A stretch of DNA of 64,000 bases from Vicia villosa (GCF_029867415.1 NC_081183.1:143545097-143609096); one strand, 5' to 3'; shown: positions 24,293-37,626, counted from the stretch's first letter. The notes: generated by a model from the letters alone, not told the origin. Made by a program: numbers and translations.

Positions 24293-26125
24293 AATTCTCA
24301 TATGTTCAAATGATTATACCCATCAAAATCAAAGTCCAAGAATGGCTCAAATCAAAATCAACAACTTTCAAATTCATCTAGTGCACAAATTTGGGTTTTG
24401 ACCTAATTCATCTGGAGAGTTGACTTTTTATTAGAACATGGCTCCATGGCTCAAATTATGATTCAATGATCTTCACTTCAACATTATAATCCATTCACAT
24501 CCTTCATTTGAAGAGGAGAGCTTGATTCACTTGGAATCCACAAAATTGCAAATCATTTGAAAAAACTCAACTATGTGGGTCAACCTTTGACATTTGAGAA
24601 AATTGGTTAACCATGAACTTTTGAGGATCAAAATCATCAACATATGGTTAATGAAGTCATTTGACCAAATAAAATCAAGAAAATTCATCAAGAATAAAAA
24701 ATTCAACAAAAGTCAAAATTAGGATTTTTTAAGTGATTTTGACCACATTTTGGGAACTTCAAATTTCACCTACAAACTTAAAAATCTCCCAAAATGAAAG
24801 TTGTAGATCTTGATCAAACAAAAAACTTTGTCACTAATCAAGTTTCATTAAAACATTATTAATTTGAGAGATATGTAATTAAGAAGTTTATGTTAAAAAA
24901 AACAGAGAAATTGTTTAAGTGTTTTCACTTGAATTGCTTCCAACTTTCTGGCCATTTTTCACCATGATCCAAAAGTATTTTGAGAAAACTTTTAACAAGT
25001 GGATTGAAGTATGTAGCAAGGTCTTTCCAAAGAGACCATTAGCATGGAATTTTATCACTTGAGCTATGAGATATGATTTTGCCAAGAAGGCACCATGATA
25101 CTTGAATTCAAGTATGAACATGAAGAAGTTATGAACCAAAACCATTTAAAATGCAAAGATTCCTTTCTTGCAGCCCATGTAACTTGTTCCAAACACTAAA
25201 CTCAAATGATTTCACTTTCTTTTGAGCTATAATCCAAGTTTTTCAAGCATTATCCAATTGATCATACCATTTATGTCCAAAAGTGGTGACTTCCATTCTT
25301 GTAAAGCCAATTTAATCACAAAGTCCACTCTCCTTGAGCTTCAAACTTGTTCTTGCTGCATACACTCAAACTAAAACTCATACCAAACATGTTTAAAGCA
25401 ACCAACAACTCCAAGCATGCTTGTACCTTCTCTTGGAACCATGGATTTCTAATTTCTTCACGAGTAAGCAAAATGGTACAACTATCACATGTGAACTTCT
25501 TTTGATATGATTCCTTCACCCACAAACCCTAATTTATGCCTATAAATAGAGAGCAAGACTCATGGAATCAAACACACAATAATTCGCAATCTCACCCTCT
25601 CACTTGAAATTCCAAATTTTAGTCATTTTGCATAAGCTAAGCAATTTTGAGTTCCAAACATTTGTTGTGTCAAACCACCTTCCAAGTAGTTTCCATACAT
25701 CATATAGAAGTTGTACATCACCTTCTTACACCTCAAAAACCACTCAAACCAAGAATCACCATTAAACTCCATTTTTCACTTTAACAAGGTTGCGTAAACT
25801 GACTCCCAAGAGATTTGCCAATCATTTATTTTGATATCATGTTTGTGCTCCTTCTATCATTTTGAATATATAAACCATTGTGTTTTGATAAGTGATTCAT
25901 CTACAGTATAATGATTTTGTTTTCAAAATTTTCTTGAGCATTGCATTAAAATTACCATTTTTGAAATGAACATTTTATTTGCGAGTAAGCACTCATTTTC
26001 AAGGAAATTTAAAATAAGCGAGAAACTTGATTAGTGATTATATCAGGGGCACGTTACTTCAAGGTCCTTTTGTTCAAAGATTGTTCAACTCAAGATTTGT
26101 TGATAAGAAGATCCCTTCAAGAATC
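24293..26125 (+). repeat. First LTR-like copy of a plus-strand Tat-like element
   Basis: About 1.83 kb closely similar to 28685-30514 throughout, with scattered substitutions. It starts at AGAATTCTCATATGTTC and ends at AAGAATCAT. Relative to the second copy, about 185 bp of the TGTCATACCCC end is missing, so it is truncated on the left. A plus-strand TATA box (TATAAATAGA) is at 25541-25550. No primer-binding site is recognisable after it. Confidence 0.7.
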
Positions 26126-26605
26126 ATACTGGGGCAAGCTTTCCCGCAATCATTTCAAGAACTGAAGCCATGATCAGCTTATCCCCATCAACAGTCAAAC
26201 TGAGGCCATGATCAGTTAGCCTACAACAATCAGTCAATCAGGGGCAATCTTCTTCAGTAATCCCCAAGCATAGTTTATTGGTTCTTCTCAGAAGATTATC
26301 AGTTTGATAGAGTTACCAGTGTGACAGAGATATGTTCAAGAATTTGCCATAGCAGAGTTGGCAAAGTTCTCCGTGTTGAGAAATCAGTGTTCCAATCTTC
26401 AAAAGAGTCTACCTCAGGTGTCACAAACAATTTCATTACATCAATCATTCATCATGCATGGAAAAATTCAATATCATGCATAGAAATAAATTTCATGCAT
26501 ATTTATATTCTTTCAAGGTCCTGTTGCTATCAACATCTTACTTTGGGATCTAAGTCCAACTTATTTGGCACCTGCCAAAACAGATGTCTGTCTGTATTTT
26601 CATTA
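26126..26605 (+). other. Non-coding internal segment of the plus-strand element
   Basis: Lies between the first LTR-like copy and the tandem repeats, beginning ACTGGGGCAAGC. It holds no gag or pol sequence. The words GCCATGATCAG and CAGGGGCA recur. It resembles a 3' untranslated region rather than a leader, so the coding part may have been deleted or never present. Confidence 0.5.
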
Positions 26606-28290
26606 TTTATCCAGTGCTATTCCTGGATGTTCAATTTCTCTCTTGCATCCAATTCTATTCTTGGATGTCTTATCTCTTATATCCAGTGCCATTCCTGGAT
26701 GTCATTTCTAACTTCATTCAATGTCATTCTTGGATGTTGTGACCCTCACTCTATTCAATGCTATTCTTGGATATCATGATTCCTTTTATCCAGTGCAATT
26801 CCTGGATTTCATTTATCACTTCATTCAATGCCATTCTTGGGTGTTGTGATCCTCACTTTATTCAATGCTATTATTGGATATCGTGATCCAGTGCCATTCC
26901 TGGATTTCATTTATCACTTTATTCAATGCCATTCTTGGGTGTTGTGATCCTCACTTTATTCAATGCTTTTCTTGGATATCGTGATTCCTTTTCTCTAGTG
27001 CCATTCCTGGATTTCATTTCTCAGTTCATTCAATGCCATTTTTGGGTGTTGTAATCCTCACTTTATTCAATGCTTTTCTTAGATATCGTGATTCCTTTTC
27101 TCCAGTGCCATTCCTGGATTTCATTTCTCACTTCATTCAATGCCATTCTTGGGTGTTGTAATCCTCACTTTATTCAATGCTATTCTTGGATATCATGATT
27201 TCATTTCTCTAGTGTCATTCCTGGATTTCATTCCTCACTTTATTCAATTCCATTCTTGGGTGTTGTGATCCTCATTTTATTTAATGCTATTCTTGGATAT
27301 CATGTATCCTTTTATCCAGTGTCATTCCTGGATTTCATTTCTCACTTCATTCAATGCCATTCTTGGGTGTTGTGATCCTCACTTTATTCAATGTTATTCT
27401 TAGATATCGTGATTTCTTTTATCCAATGCCATTCTTGGATTTCATTTATCACTTCATTCAATGCCATTCTTGGGTGTTGTGATCCTCACTTTGTTCAACG
27501 CTATTCCTGAATATCGTGATTTCTTTTATCCAGTGCCATTCTTGGATTTTATTTCTCACTTCATTCAATGTCATTCTTGGGTGTTGTGATCCTCACTTTA
27601 TTCAATGCTATTCTTGGATATTGTGATTTCTTTTATCCAGTGCCATTCCTGGATTTCATTTCTCACTTCATTCAATATCATTCTTGGGTGTTGTGATCCT
27701 CACTTTATTCAATGCTATTTTTGGATATCGTGATTTCTTTTATCCAGTTCCATTTCTGGATTTCATTTCCCACTTCATTTAATGTCATTCTTGGGTGTTG
27801 CGATCCTCACTTTATTCAATGCTTTTCTTGGATATCGTGATTCCTTTTATCCAGTTCCATTCCTGGATTTCTTTTCTCACTTTATTCAATGCCATTCTTG
27901 GATGTTATGATCCTCACTTTATTCAATGATATTCTTGGATATTGTGATTACTTTTCTCCAGTGCCATTTTGGGATGCCATTTTTCACTTCATTCAATGCC
28001 GTTCTTGGATGTTGTGATGCTCACTCTATTTAATGCTATTCTTGGATATCTTGATTCCTTTTATCCAGTGCCGTTCCTGGATTTCATTTCTCACTTCATT
28101 CAATGCCATTCTTGGATGTTATGATCCTCACTTTATTCACTGCTATTCTTGGATATCGTGATTGCTTTTCTCCAGTGCCATTTCGGGATGCCATTTCTCA
28201 CTTCATTCAATGGCGTTCTTGGATGTTGTGATCCTCACTTTATTCAAATGTTATTCTTGGATGTCATGATTCTTTTTCCTTTCATTCAAA
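26606..28290 (+). repeat. Tandem repeat, about 107-bp unit built from three ~36-bp subunits
   Basis: About 15-16 units with a period of 106-108 bp. Each unit has three related subunits: CCAGTGCCATTCCTGGAT, then TTCAATGCCATTCTTGGGTG, then TTCAATGCTATTCTTGGAT, each followed by its own spacer. The array lies just upstream of a polypurine tract and LTR, where Tat/Ogre elements are known to carry variable tandem repeats. Reading frames across it are repeat artefacts. Confidence 0.9.
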
Positions 28291-28480
28291 GCCAGTAATT
28301 GGATGTCATATTCCTCAAAGAATTCAGATTCTCTCATATTATATACCAGTAAAAAAAGGTCCATGCATTGCATTTCAGTTGCATAGGAAGGACAAAAATT
28401 TGGATCTTTTTGTATTTAATTACCTTCCACCATTGATACCATGAAGCCTAAAGTCTTTCATGTTATATGGCTCGAGATAA
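28291..28480 (+). other. 3' region between tandem repeats and polypurine tract
   Basis: Non-coding. Ends at CTCGAGATAA just before the polypurine tract. Confidence 0.5.
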
Positions 28481-28495
28481 TTAAATAGGGGCAGC
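28481..28495 (+). other. Polypurine tract of the plus-strand element
   Basis: TTAAATAGGGGCAGC directly before TGTCATACCCC. The same 15 bases occur, on the minus strand, before the 3' LTR of the Ogre element (35659-35673), so the two elements share the plus-strand priming signal. Confidence 0.85.
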
Positions 28496-30514
28496 TGTCA
28501 TACCCCAATTTTTGACCATTGAGTAGGATCATCATCATTATCATCATCATCATGCATACATAACTTGCTAACCAAGAAAACAAAAAATATTGTTACTTGT
28601 TGCTTGTGTTCCAAGGCAGGAGACTGGTCAAAAGGAGACTGAGCAAATTAGGGTTTTGAAACCTACAAAGTTGTCTAAGCATTCTCATATGTTCAAATGA
28701 TTATCCCCATCAAAATCAAAGTCCATGAATGGCTCAAATCAAAATCAATAACTTTCAAATTCATTTGGTGCACAGATTAGGGTTTTGACCTAATTCATCT
28801 AGAGAGTTGACTTTTTATCAGGACATGGCTCCATGGCTCAAATTATGATTCAATGATCTTAAATTCAACATTATAATCCATTCACATCATTCATTTGAAG
28901 ATGAGAGCTTGATTCATGTGGAATCCACAAAATTGCAAATCATTGGAAAAAGTCAACTGTGTGGGTCAACCTTTGACTTTTGAGAAAATTGGTCAACCAT
29001 GAACTTTTGAGGATCAAAATCATCAACATATGGTTAATGAAGTCATTTGACCATAGAAAATCAAGAAAATTCATCAAGAATCAAAAAGTCAACAAAAGTC
29101 AAAATTAGGGTTTTTTAAGTGATTCTGACCTCATTTTAGGAACTTCAAATTTCACCTACAAACTCAAAAATCTCCTAACATGAAAGTTGTAGATCTTGAT
29201 CAAACAAACAACTTTGACACTTATCAAGTTTCATCAAAAAATGATTAATTTGAGAGATATGGAATTAAGAAGTTTATTATAAAAAAAACAGAGAAATTTT
29301 TTAAGTGTTTTCACTTGAATTTCTTCCAACTTTTTGGATATTTTTCACCATGATCCAAAAGGAGTTTGAGAAAACTTTTAACAAGTGGATTGAAGTATGT
29401 AGCAAGGGCTTTCCAAAGAGACCATTAGCATGGAATTTCATCACTTGAGCTATGAGATATGATTTTGCAAAGAAGGCATCATGACACTTGAATTCAAGTA
29501 TGAACATGAAGAAGTTATGAACCAAAAGCATTTCAAATGCACAAATTCCTTTCTTGCAGCCCATGTAACTTGTTCCTAACACTAAAATCAGATGATTTCA
29601 CTTGCTTTTGAGTTATAATCCAAGTGTTTCAAGCATTATCCAATTGATCATACCATTTATGTCCAAAAGTGGTGACTTCCATTCTTGTAAAGCCACTTTA
29701 ATCACAAAGTCTACTCTCCTTGAGCTTAAAACTTGTTCTTGATGCATACACTCAACCTAAAACTCATACCAAACATGTTTAAAGCAACCAACAACTCCAA
29801 GCATGCTTGTACCTTCTCTTGGAACCATGGATTTCTCATTTCTTCACGAATAAGCAAAATGGTACAACTATCACATGTGAACTTCTTTTGATATGATTCC
29901 TTCACCCACAAACCCTAATTTATGCCTATAAATAGAGAGCAAGACTCATGGCATCAAACACACAAAAATTCACAATCTCACCCTCTCACTTGAAATTCCA
30001 AATTTTAGTCATTTTGCATAAGCTAAGCAATTTTGAGTTCCAAACATTTGTTGTGTCAAACTACCTTCCAAGTAGCTTCCATACATCATATAGAAGTTGT
30101 CCATCACCTCTTTACACCTCAAAAACCACTCAAATCAAAAATCACCATTAAACTCCATTTTTTCACTTCAGTAAGGTTGCGTAAACTGACTCCCAAGAGA
30201 TTTGCCAATCATTTGTTTTGATATCATGTTTGTGCTCCTTCTTTCATTTTGAATATATAAACCATTGTGTTTTGACAAGTGATTCATCTATTGTATAATG
30301 ATTTTGTTTTCAAAATTTTCTTGAGCATTGCATTAAAATTACCATTTTTGAAATGAACATTTTATTTGCGAGTAAACACTCATTTTCAAGGAAATTTAAA
30401 ACAGTCGAGAAACTTGATTAGTGATCATATCAGGGGCACATTACTTCAAGGTCCTTTTATTCAAAGATTGTTCAAATCAAGATTTGTTGATCAGAAGATC
30501 CCCTAAAGAATCAT
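28496..30514 (+). repeat. Second LTR-like copy of the plus-strand element
   Basis: Starts TGTCATACCCCAATTTTTG immediately after the polypurine tract. From about 28685 it matches 24293-26125. A TATA box (TATAAATAGA) is at 29937-29946. The match to the first copy stops at AATCAT, exactly where a minus-strand LTR begins (30515). The copy is therefore interrupted there and its true end is not seen. Confidence 0.75.
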
Positions 30515-31148
30515 TGTAACACGGTGGGAGAGACTTGACTTTGAAATGTGCGGATAGCAAGAGTTGCCACCGTCTTTTATTTTATCCAATTTTAGGAAAG
30601 GTAAAAAGAACAGGAAAAAACTTTTAAAAAGACTTGAGTTCGGGGGGTAGGTTATATAAAGGGAAGGTATAAGCATCCTTTATATCCATGGTTATCTATG
30701 GGCTCTTAATTGTTTAGATCATTTGTTTTGTTTGAAATGTTTGATTTGTGTGTGTGTGTGTGTTTGAAAAGGAGGTGCCAAAAGGCAAAGCTTCGTAATT
30801 ATCCTTGTGTCAATCCTCAAGAATATTTACGAAGTATTTTTGAAGTTTGATTTGAACTTGTGGTGTGAAAAGCATTTTTTATTTTTGAGCAAGCAATTAA
30901 AATCAATCTACCCTAAAGTTTGGGTCTTTCTTGTTCTCTTCCTTTCGTTTAAGAGAAAGAGACTAGCCATACCAATTGTTGGGTGGGTAGTCCTTTCATT
31001 GGATTTAATCGGGTCATCGAAGGGTCATAGCATGGTCATTGAAAGCAACTCGTAGGGATATCTTAGGGACAATCACCATCTGATAGAGGGACGAGATCAT
31101 TTAAACCGAAAGCGACATCAAAGGGACTATGATCTTTAAATCGGAGGG
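30515..31148 (-). repeat. Third-layer minus-strand LTR, left part
   Basis: Begins TGTAACACGGTGGGAG on the plus strand, which is the end (U5 side) of a minus-strand LTR. It contains the block GTTGCCACCGTCTTTTATTT and, further on, AAGGGAAGGTATAAGCATCC. This is the same layout as the U5 ends of the two LTRs nested inside it. The sequence resumes at 57996 beyond the solo LTR. A (TG)n run lies at about 30749-30763. Confidence 0.65.
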
Positions 31149-31369
31149 TGTCGCCCTCGGTTTTTTATATCTCGTGAGAGATACGAACTGACTCTTCTTT
31201 TATTTTTGAGTTTTGAAAATCAGAGAGTCGCCACCGACTTTTATTTTATCAAATTAAGGAAAGGTTTATAAAAGAAACAGAAAAAGACCTTTAAGAGATT
31301 TTGGGTTCGGGGGTAGGTTATACAAAGGGAAGGTATTAGCACCCCTTTGTATCCATGGTTATCCATGGG

Positions 31370-34300
31370 TGTCGCACGCTCGCGAAAAATGAACAGAGTC
31401 GCCACCAATATATTTATCCCATAAGGGAAAGGAATATCAGAAAACCTAACAAAGGAAGGAACAAGGTCTTGCGACCAGAGAATCTAGGTGCGGGAGTCGG
31501 TTACGCAAGGGGAAGGTATTAGCACCCCTCGCGCCCATCGTACTCGATGGTATCCACCTATGTTTGTTTCTATCTAAAGGGTGTGTACTATGTCTATGTC
31601 TACATGCGAATGAATGCAAAAGAAATACGGGGAAAAGAAGGAATATTTACAAATGTGCTCGTTCAAGCCCCGCGACTTGATGCCTACGTATCCTTTTCAG
31701 GAATCAGAGCGCCGTAGTTCGGCTCAAGATTTTCTGTTTGTTTTTGTGTTTTTTAGTTGGGCGGAGTTAACGCTCGCGCTCTTGCATAAGGGATCGACCT
31801 AGGATGCAATAGAGCGGAGATAACAATGCCCTTAAGAAAGGAGAGAAGAGAGAGAGTTTGAGTGTTTCGAGGAAGTCCCTAAAGCAAGGGAAACTCGAGT
31901 TACTCTATGGTTTGTGTTTTTTAGAATTTGGGAACTTACGCCCGAATGGAACCCTAAAGCAAGGGAAATCCAGGCACTCGAATGATTCCCTAAAGCAAGG
32001 GAGATCCAAGCTTCCATTCCCTTTTTAATGATTTTCACTTTGATTATTAGTGTTTTAAGTATTTTCTTTGTATTTTTTATGGGATTTTATTTGAGTATTT
32101 ATTAAGTGTTTTAGGTTGTAAAAGAAAAAGAATGAAAGTGGGGAACTATTCCTAATTTCTAAATCTATGTTATGAATTCCTAAAAGGAAAAGGTACGAAA
32201 TATTAAAATATTCACAAAAGGAAGAAAATTAAAATGTAATACTATTTATGAAAATATATTCACAAACATGAAGGAAATTGATCACACAACAAATTTCAAT
32301 TTTGGATTATCAAGAAAACTATCTATTTTTTGTGGTTTACTATGCAAAAAATCTGTTAAGACTAAAGGGGATCAATTAAAAACAATTAATAAAATAAAAA
32401 TGCAATTTCTAAAAATCTAATTGGTGGGGAAATTTTTATGGTTGTTTTTACTTTAAAAAAAAATCAATTATTAAACAAAAAGAATAAAAGGTAAAAACTA
32501 TTTCATTTGGTTTTTATTAGCAGCAGGGGGTGTATAAGTAAACAAAATATGAACAGAATTCCAGTTAAAGGTGTGCTGGGCCTGATATCAGGGGGTGCGA
32601 AAGGGAAAAAAAAAGCGCTATGCCCAAACGAGACGTGGCCCAGCGTCACACATTTTCATTCCAAATTATTATCCTTTTTTGTTCATTTCAAAACACTCAG
32701 CATGGTATTTATCATATAGTCTACATAAAACCTGTGTAACGATTACTGCAGCATAAAAATCAATTGGTCAACTAATTTTAATACACTACAGGACAAAACA
32801 CAGTCTGAGCCAATAGTAGCTTGCCAACACATCACCCCAGTGATTGAGATAAGACAAAGTAGAATAAAAGCTGGGAGAACGGACCAATCATCCATCGCCA
32901 CGTATGCAAACGGAACTAAACAAAAATGACATAACAGAGACGCCGGAGCAGCCTCCGGTCATCTTCTCCGGTGGCCTCACCGCGCCGGAGTTCCCTAATT
33001 CGCCCAGAATTTTACGAACCACCTACAGTTCCGCTCGATTTCTCGCACACAATCCGAATCCGAGCTTAGTTTTGCAAGATAAAACCTCTGTCACCAAGAA
33101 CAAAAGACATCTCTGAAACCCTAACTTGCTCAAACTTTACCACAACGAGGCCTAAACATATCAACAGGTTCGCACACATTCATAGAACTCTAGTATAAGA
33201 TCTAAACATCTAAGTAACACATTTTTCAGGCTAACAGAATCAAATATAAGAATCGGAAAATTGAACATAAGAGCATGATCAGACATTTACAGATGCATTT
33301 CATCCTATCTTTTATCACTATGATGCTAAGAGATGCACGAAGACTCACCTGTTACGCGTCTTGAGTGAAAGTAGAAGGAAGTTCCACGAGCTGTCTTCTT
33401 CCTTTGAGTGACGGCGAAGATGACGGTGGAGTAACTTCAAGAACGGGCGTGAAAACGCTGAGGAGTAAGCTCAGATCCGAAACGTAGTGTGTTCCTCCAT
33501 AGATTCTTGGCAAGTGCAACGTGAAGCTCAAAGCAAAGATGATGATTCAGTTAGCGATTTGCAGCAAGTTCATGGTGGATGAAGGTGAAAGAAAGGGACG
33601 GAGATAGTGGTTGTTATTTGATGATGAAGAGTTGGTTATGGAGGTTGCGTGGTGGTGATAGTGGCTGAAGAAGTTTGTTGTGGTGGTTGGAGAAGTGGTT
33701 ACGGTGGAGAGAGAGAGGGGAAGGGAGAGAGGACTATGAGAGATGGAAGAGTGAAGAGAAGGTTTGTGGTGAGACTGAGAGATGAATCACGTGGAAAAAG
33801 AATGAGTTAGAATGTGAATGTGTGAAATGAGGGTGTAAAAAGTGGGTGAAAGAGAGAGAATGAATAGTCCCCTGAAGTGAGGGCTATGCAGCTCTATTTA
33901 TATTGCTAATGATTGGTTCCTGATGAGGGTCTCTTGGATATGGGACTCTAGGAATGTAACTTGCAGCAACTTTTCCATTTTTCCAATGTGGGACTTGAAA
34001 TGTGTTGTATGTGTTGCAATGGTTGTGTGGCTTTGTGAGTAATCTTGCAACATGCATGGCTTCATGCAAACCTTAATGGAATAGTGCTTGCATGGTAAGT
34101 AATGGCATATAGAGATAATATGTTGAACAATTCATGCATGACGCTGCAGCAAATGCACTTTCTTTGACATGCCCAAAGTAGCCACTTTATGCCCTCATAT
34201 CTCATGCCATGGGTGACAAAATGATGCAATATTACTGTCATAGCAAAGAGGGCATGGGATAGAACAAGATTGGTGTTGAAAATATCTCAAGATAAGGCTT

Positions 34301-35658
34301 AGAAGTATGAGAAAAATAGCCTTGAACTCATGCAATTACCACTGCACGCGCCCAGCAGGATGCTGTCCCATGCGTATGGTCAGAACGTGACTCTGCGAGG
34401 GTGGTACTTTGAGCCTCTCTATCTCGATCAATACATGTCCAAAATTACTGATACTGGTCTCAATGGATAGAGGACATGGCAAAAAATATTTTAGAACTGG
34501 GCTTGTTTAAGATAGTGACTTGTGGAGGAAGAAATAGGCCTTGACATTTGGCCCACCATGTGTTTGCTGAAATGCGTTGCGTGCCCAGCATTCTGTGCCT
34601 TGGCTGCCTGCAGAGTTTGGTCAGGGTTGGGGCATCACTTTGAAGGCTTGTATCTCACTCAATGTTTATCCAATCATACCAATTCTCGTTTCAATGGATA
34701 GAAGAGATGGCAAAGAAGAGATTGATACCAAGTTTGCACCCATGGCACCTCTGTAGAGCTCTAAAAATAGCTGGAGATTTGGCATGCCAGGTGTTTGTGA
34801 AAATGCCAGGTCATGACCTGACTTGTGACCTGGAATAGGACTTGGTTCAAATGAGTTTCCAGCAACTTCCCAACACTTTAACTCTTCATACAAGCTTCAA
34901 ATGAAAAAGTGTCCAACTGCAAAGTTGTTCTCCTCCATGAGAGGAACAACTTTGATGTTGGAAGTTCCTCCAAAGAATGCCTTTTGCCATGTGTAATCCA
35001 GTGCTGAAGTGGACTGCTCATCCTGATTAAGCATCAAAAATTTTCTAAGTGTTGGAAACTTGTCTTTTTGCTATTTTGGCAACTTTTTGTCGAACTCCCG
35101 ATTTTATCCATTCTTTGACTTTTCTTGATTAATTTTCCACCAAAAGTCAATATTTGAATAATTCTTCTGATTTTGACCCAAAAGTCAACTGTTCTAATTT
35201 TTTCGACTATTGATGAAATTCCCGATTAAATCTCTTCTAGCCAGATCCAGTCAAACAAACACATCCACCTAGTCGGTATGAGAACTTTTTCACACATAGA
35301 AGCCATTCCTGATTGAATGTTGACCAGAAAGTCAACTGGTTGACTTTGGTCAAGGGAACCCTGATTAAGAGGACCAGATGGCTTCTGGACTTGTACATCT
35401 CCACCAATGCCTTGAGCTGAGCATGAGAAACCCTAATCCAGGAAAACTTCAATGAAAACAAAGCCACATGATTACACCTCAGACCCTTATTTTCTGATCA
35501 AAACTTCTTTGCCATAAGAGCTATTTCTTGCTAGTCTTTGATTGATACCAATGATATGCATGCATGGGTATGGATTATGACCTAAGTGATGTATGTACAT
35601 GAATGCAAAGCCTAAGCCAGTTAGAAGTTAAAGGGTAGGACAAATTTGGGGTATGACA
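31370..35658 (-). repeat. 3' LTR of the Ogre element
   Basis: On the minus strand it starts TGTCATACCCC at 35658 and ends GCGTGCGACA at 31370. Nearly identical to 49171-53460. Small differences include GATTAAGCATC here against GATTTAAAGCATC in the 5' LTR, and GGTGGCCTCACC against GGCGGCCTCACC. A TATA box lies at about 33894-33903 on the minus strand. It would supply the polyadenylation region of the transcript. Confidence 0.95.
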
Positions 35659-35675
35659 GCTGCCCCTATTTAATC
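35659..35675 (-). other. Ogre polypurine tract
   Basis: The minus strand reads GATTAAATAGGGGCAGC directly before the 3' LTR start TGTCATACCCC. Confidence 0.85.
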
Positions 35676-35940
35676 ATCTTAAACCTGAAGGTGAGATTGG
35701 CGCTAGCCTTTCGAACATTCGAGGTAGAAGAAGATTAAATACCAAAACCAGAAATTTGTCCTGAAAAGATGGTGTGAATGTTATCCTTATTTTTCATTTT
35801 GTTTTGATATCTGCTGGGGAAAGAGATTTTTTGTTTTTCTGATGGAAATATTTGCAGTGAGTAATGGTTGAACGGTGATAGCTTGTAACGTGGTAACGGT
35901 GCCAATACAGGGTTTTCAAAGAGAATGGTTGTATGAAACA
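35676..35940 (-). other. Ogre 3' untranslated region, proximal to the polypurine tract
   Basis: Non-coding 265 bp between the polypurine tract and the 80-bp repeat array. Confidence 0.6.
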
Positions 35941-36490
35941 ATGACTGAAAAGATAAGATCTCGTACGATCTATGACTCAACATCGACTCGACACCGGGAG
36001 AAGACCTAAGCATGATCTTCAGGACTGAAAGAATAAGATCTCTTACGATCTATGACTCAACATCGACTCGACACCAGGAGAAGACCTAAGCATGATCTTC
36101 AGGACTGAAAGAATAAGATCTCTTACGATCTATGACTCAACATCGACTCGACACCAGGAGAAGACCTAAGCATGATCTTCAGGACTGAAAGGATAAGATC
36201 TCTTACGATCTATGATTCAACATCGACTCGACACCAGGAGAAGACCTAAGCATGATCTTCAGGACTGACAGAATAAGATCTCTTACGATCTATGACTCAA
36301 CATCGACTCGACACCAGGAGAAGACCTAAGCATGATCTTCAGGACTGAAAGGATAAGATCTCTTACGATCTATGACTCAACATCGACTCGACACCAGGAG
36401 AAGACCTAAGCATGATCTTCAGGACTGACAGAATAAGATCTCTTACAATCTATGACTCAACATCGACTCGACACCAGGAGAAAACACAAG
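35941..36490 (-). repeat. 80-bp tandem repeat in the Ogre 3' UTR
   Basis: About 6.9 copies with an exact 80-bp period (unit starts at 35941, 36021, 36101, 36181, 36261, 36341 and 36421). Each contains AAGATCTCTTACGATCTATG and CATCGACTCGACACCAGGAG. The last four alternate between GACTGAAAGG and GACTGACAGA, making a 160-bp higher-order dimer. There is no spacer-repeat pattern, so it is not CRISPR. Confidence 0.95.
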
Positions 36491-37626
36491 CAGAGGGTCA
36501 TTGTGTCAGACACTCATCGGGGATTGAGGATACCTCGTATCGGCACCGTGGCTTGAGGAGATTTGTGATGTAGTAGCAGATATCAATCGGAGTTTGTAAG
36601 GACAACTTTTTATGCGGGGAAGTATCGTCGTCTTGATTGAGTACTGATTTGTATTATCTGGCTTATGCTTTGTATGCATGTTTGAATTTTCTGTGGCGTA
36701 ATGCTCCATTTTGATGGATATGCTACGCTTTTGAGGATGCAGTGTTTTATGCAGTGAACGCTATATGCAGAGTGCCAAATAAAGGCATTGAAGAGGTAGC
36801 GGAGCGGGATCATTGGGGTCCGTTGCTTATTCTCTTGAGACGCCATTGTGGATGGGCGTTGGAAACCTCATAGTGCCAAAGATTATTGGCAACTGTGTGG
36901 AGGGTTAGAAAATAGCTCTGCTGGGGAGGAAGTGACTTTGCTCGACTTTCCTTACATGCCATACTGCTTGGGGAAACGTGAGTTTTGAGGGACCCTTCTT
37001 TGTCTGCCATATGGAGGAGGGACATGGATCTCTTTAGGTGCCCCGTGCTTACCAGTACTGATGAATTACACGCTTGAACTTTCACGCGGGATGATGACGA
37101 CCTTTGTGGCATATCATAAGCCAAGATGATGGCTAGAACCTGCAACCTGCACAAAAAACAACGTTTGGGTGCAAATGGTGCCCCTTAGAGCACTTTTATG
37201 TTTATGTAACATCATGTTTCGTTTTGATTTATGATTACTACCCCCATGCTTTCAATGCAATGTTTAATAACAAATTAAATCACACCTCGCATGCGAAAAA
37301 TGAAAAGAAAAAAAAGGAAAGCTTTTGTCACAAGATCATTTTATTGATGGAGTGCCTATGAATAGGCTTCTGTACAAGGAAGCAACTCCTAAATGAGGTA
37401 GTTGCGAAAAAGAAAATAAAATGCAAAGAAGCAAAATGGCAAAGAGAAATGCTCGGATTTCCATTAAAACTGATATTGCTACAGTTCCCATATCCTCGAT
37501 CCTCTCAATGCTTTGCTTCAGAAGGGTAATGGTTGGATTGATCTGTCCGTTCTGCCAAGGGCGTATAGTGGTCTTTGTGAAAGATATTCAGACTGCAGCC
37601 TCTCGCTTTTGATCCCTAACTTTTGC
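36491..37626 (-). other. Ogre 3' untranslated region
   Basis: Non-coding sequence between the 80-bp array and the hairpin cluster after pol. Short open frames on both strands have no recognisable motif. Confidence 0.55.

Noticed and set aside
26321..26779. Plus-strand open frame of 152 codons
   Set aside because: Its second half is translation of the tandem repeat (Cys-Tyr-Ser-Trp words); the first half is non-coding element sequence.
32904..33116. Open frame of 70 codons inside both Ogre LTRs (also 50703-50915)
   Set aside because: It is antisense to the element and duplicated only because the LTRs are duplicated. It shows no motif, and nothing beyond the near-identity of the LTRs suggests selection.
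35941..36490. Regular 80-bp array resembling CRISPR at first sight
   Set aside because: The whole 80-bp unit repeats with no unique spacers, and the context is the 3' UTR of a plant retrotransposon.
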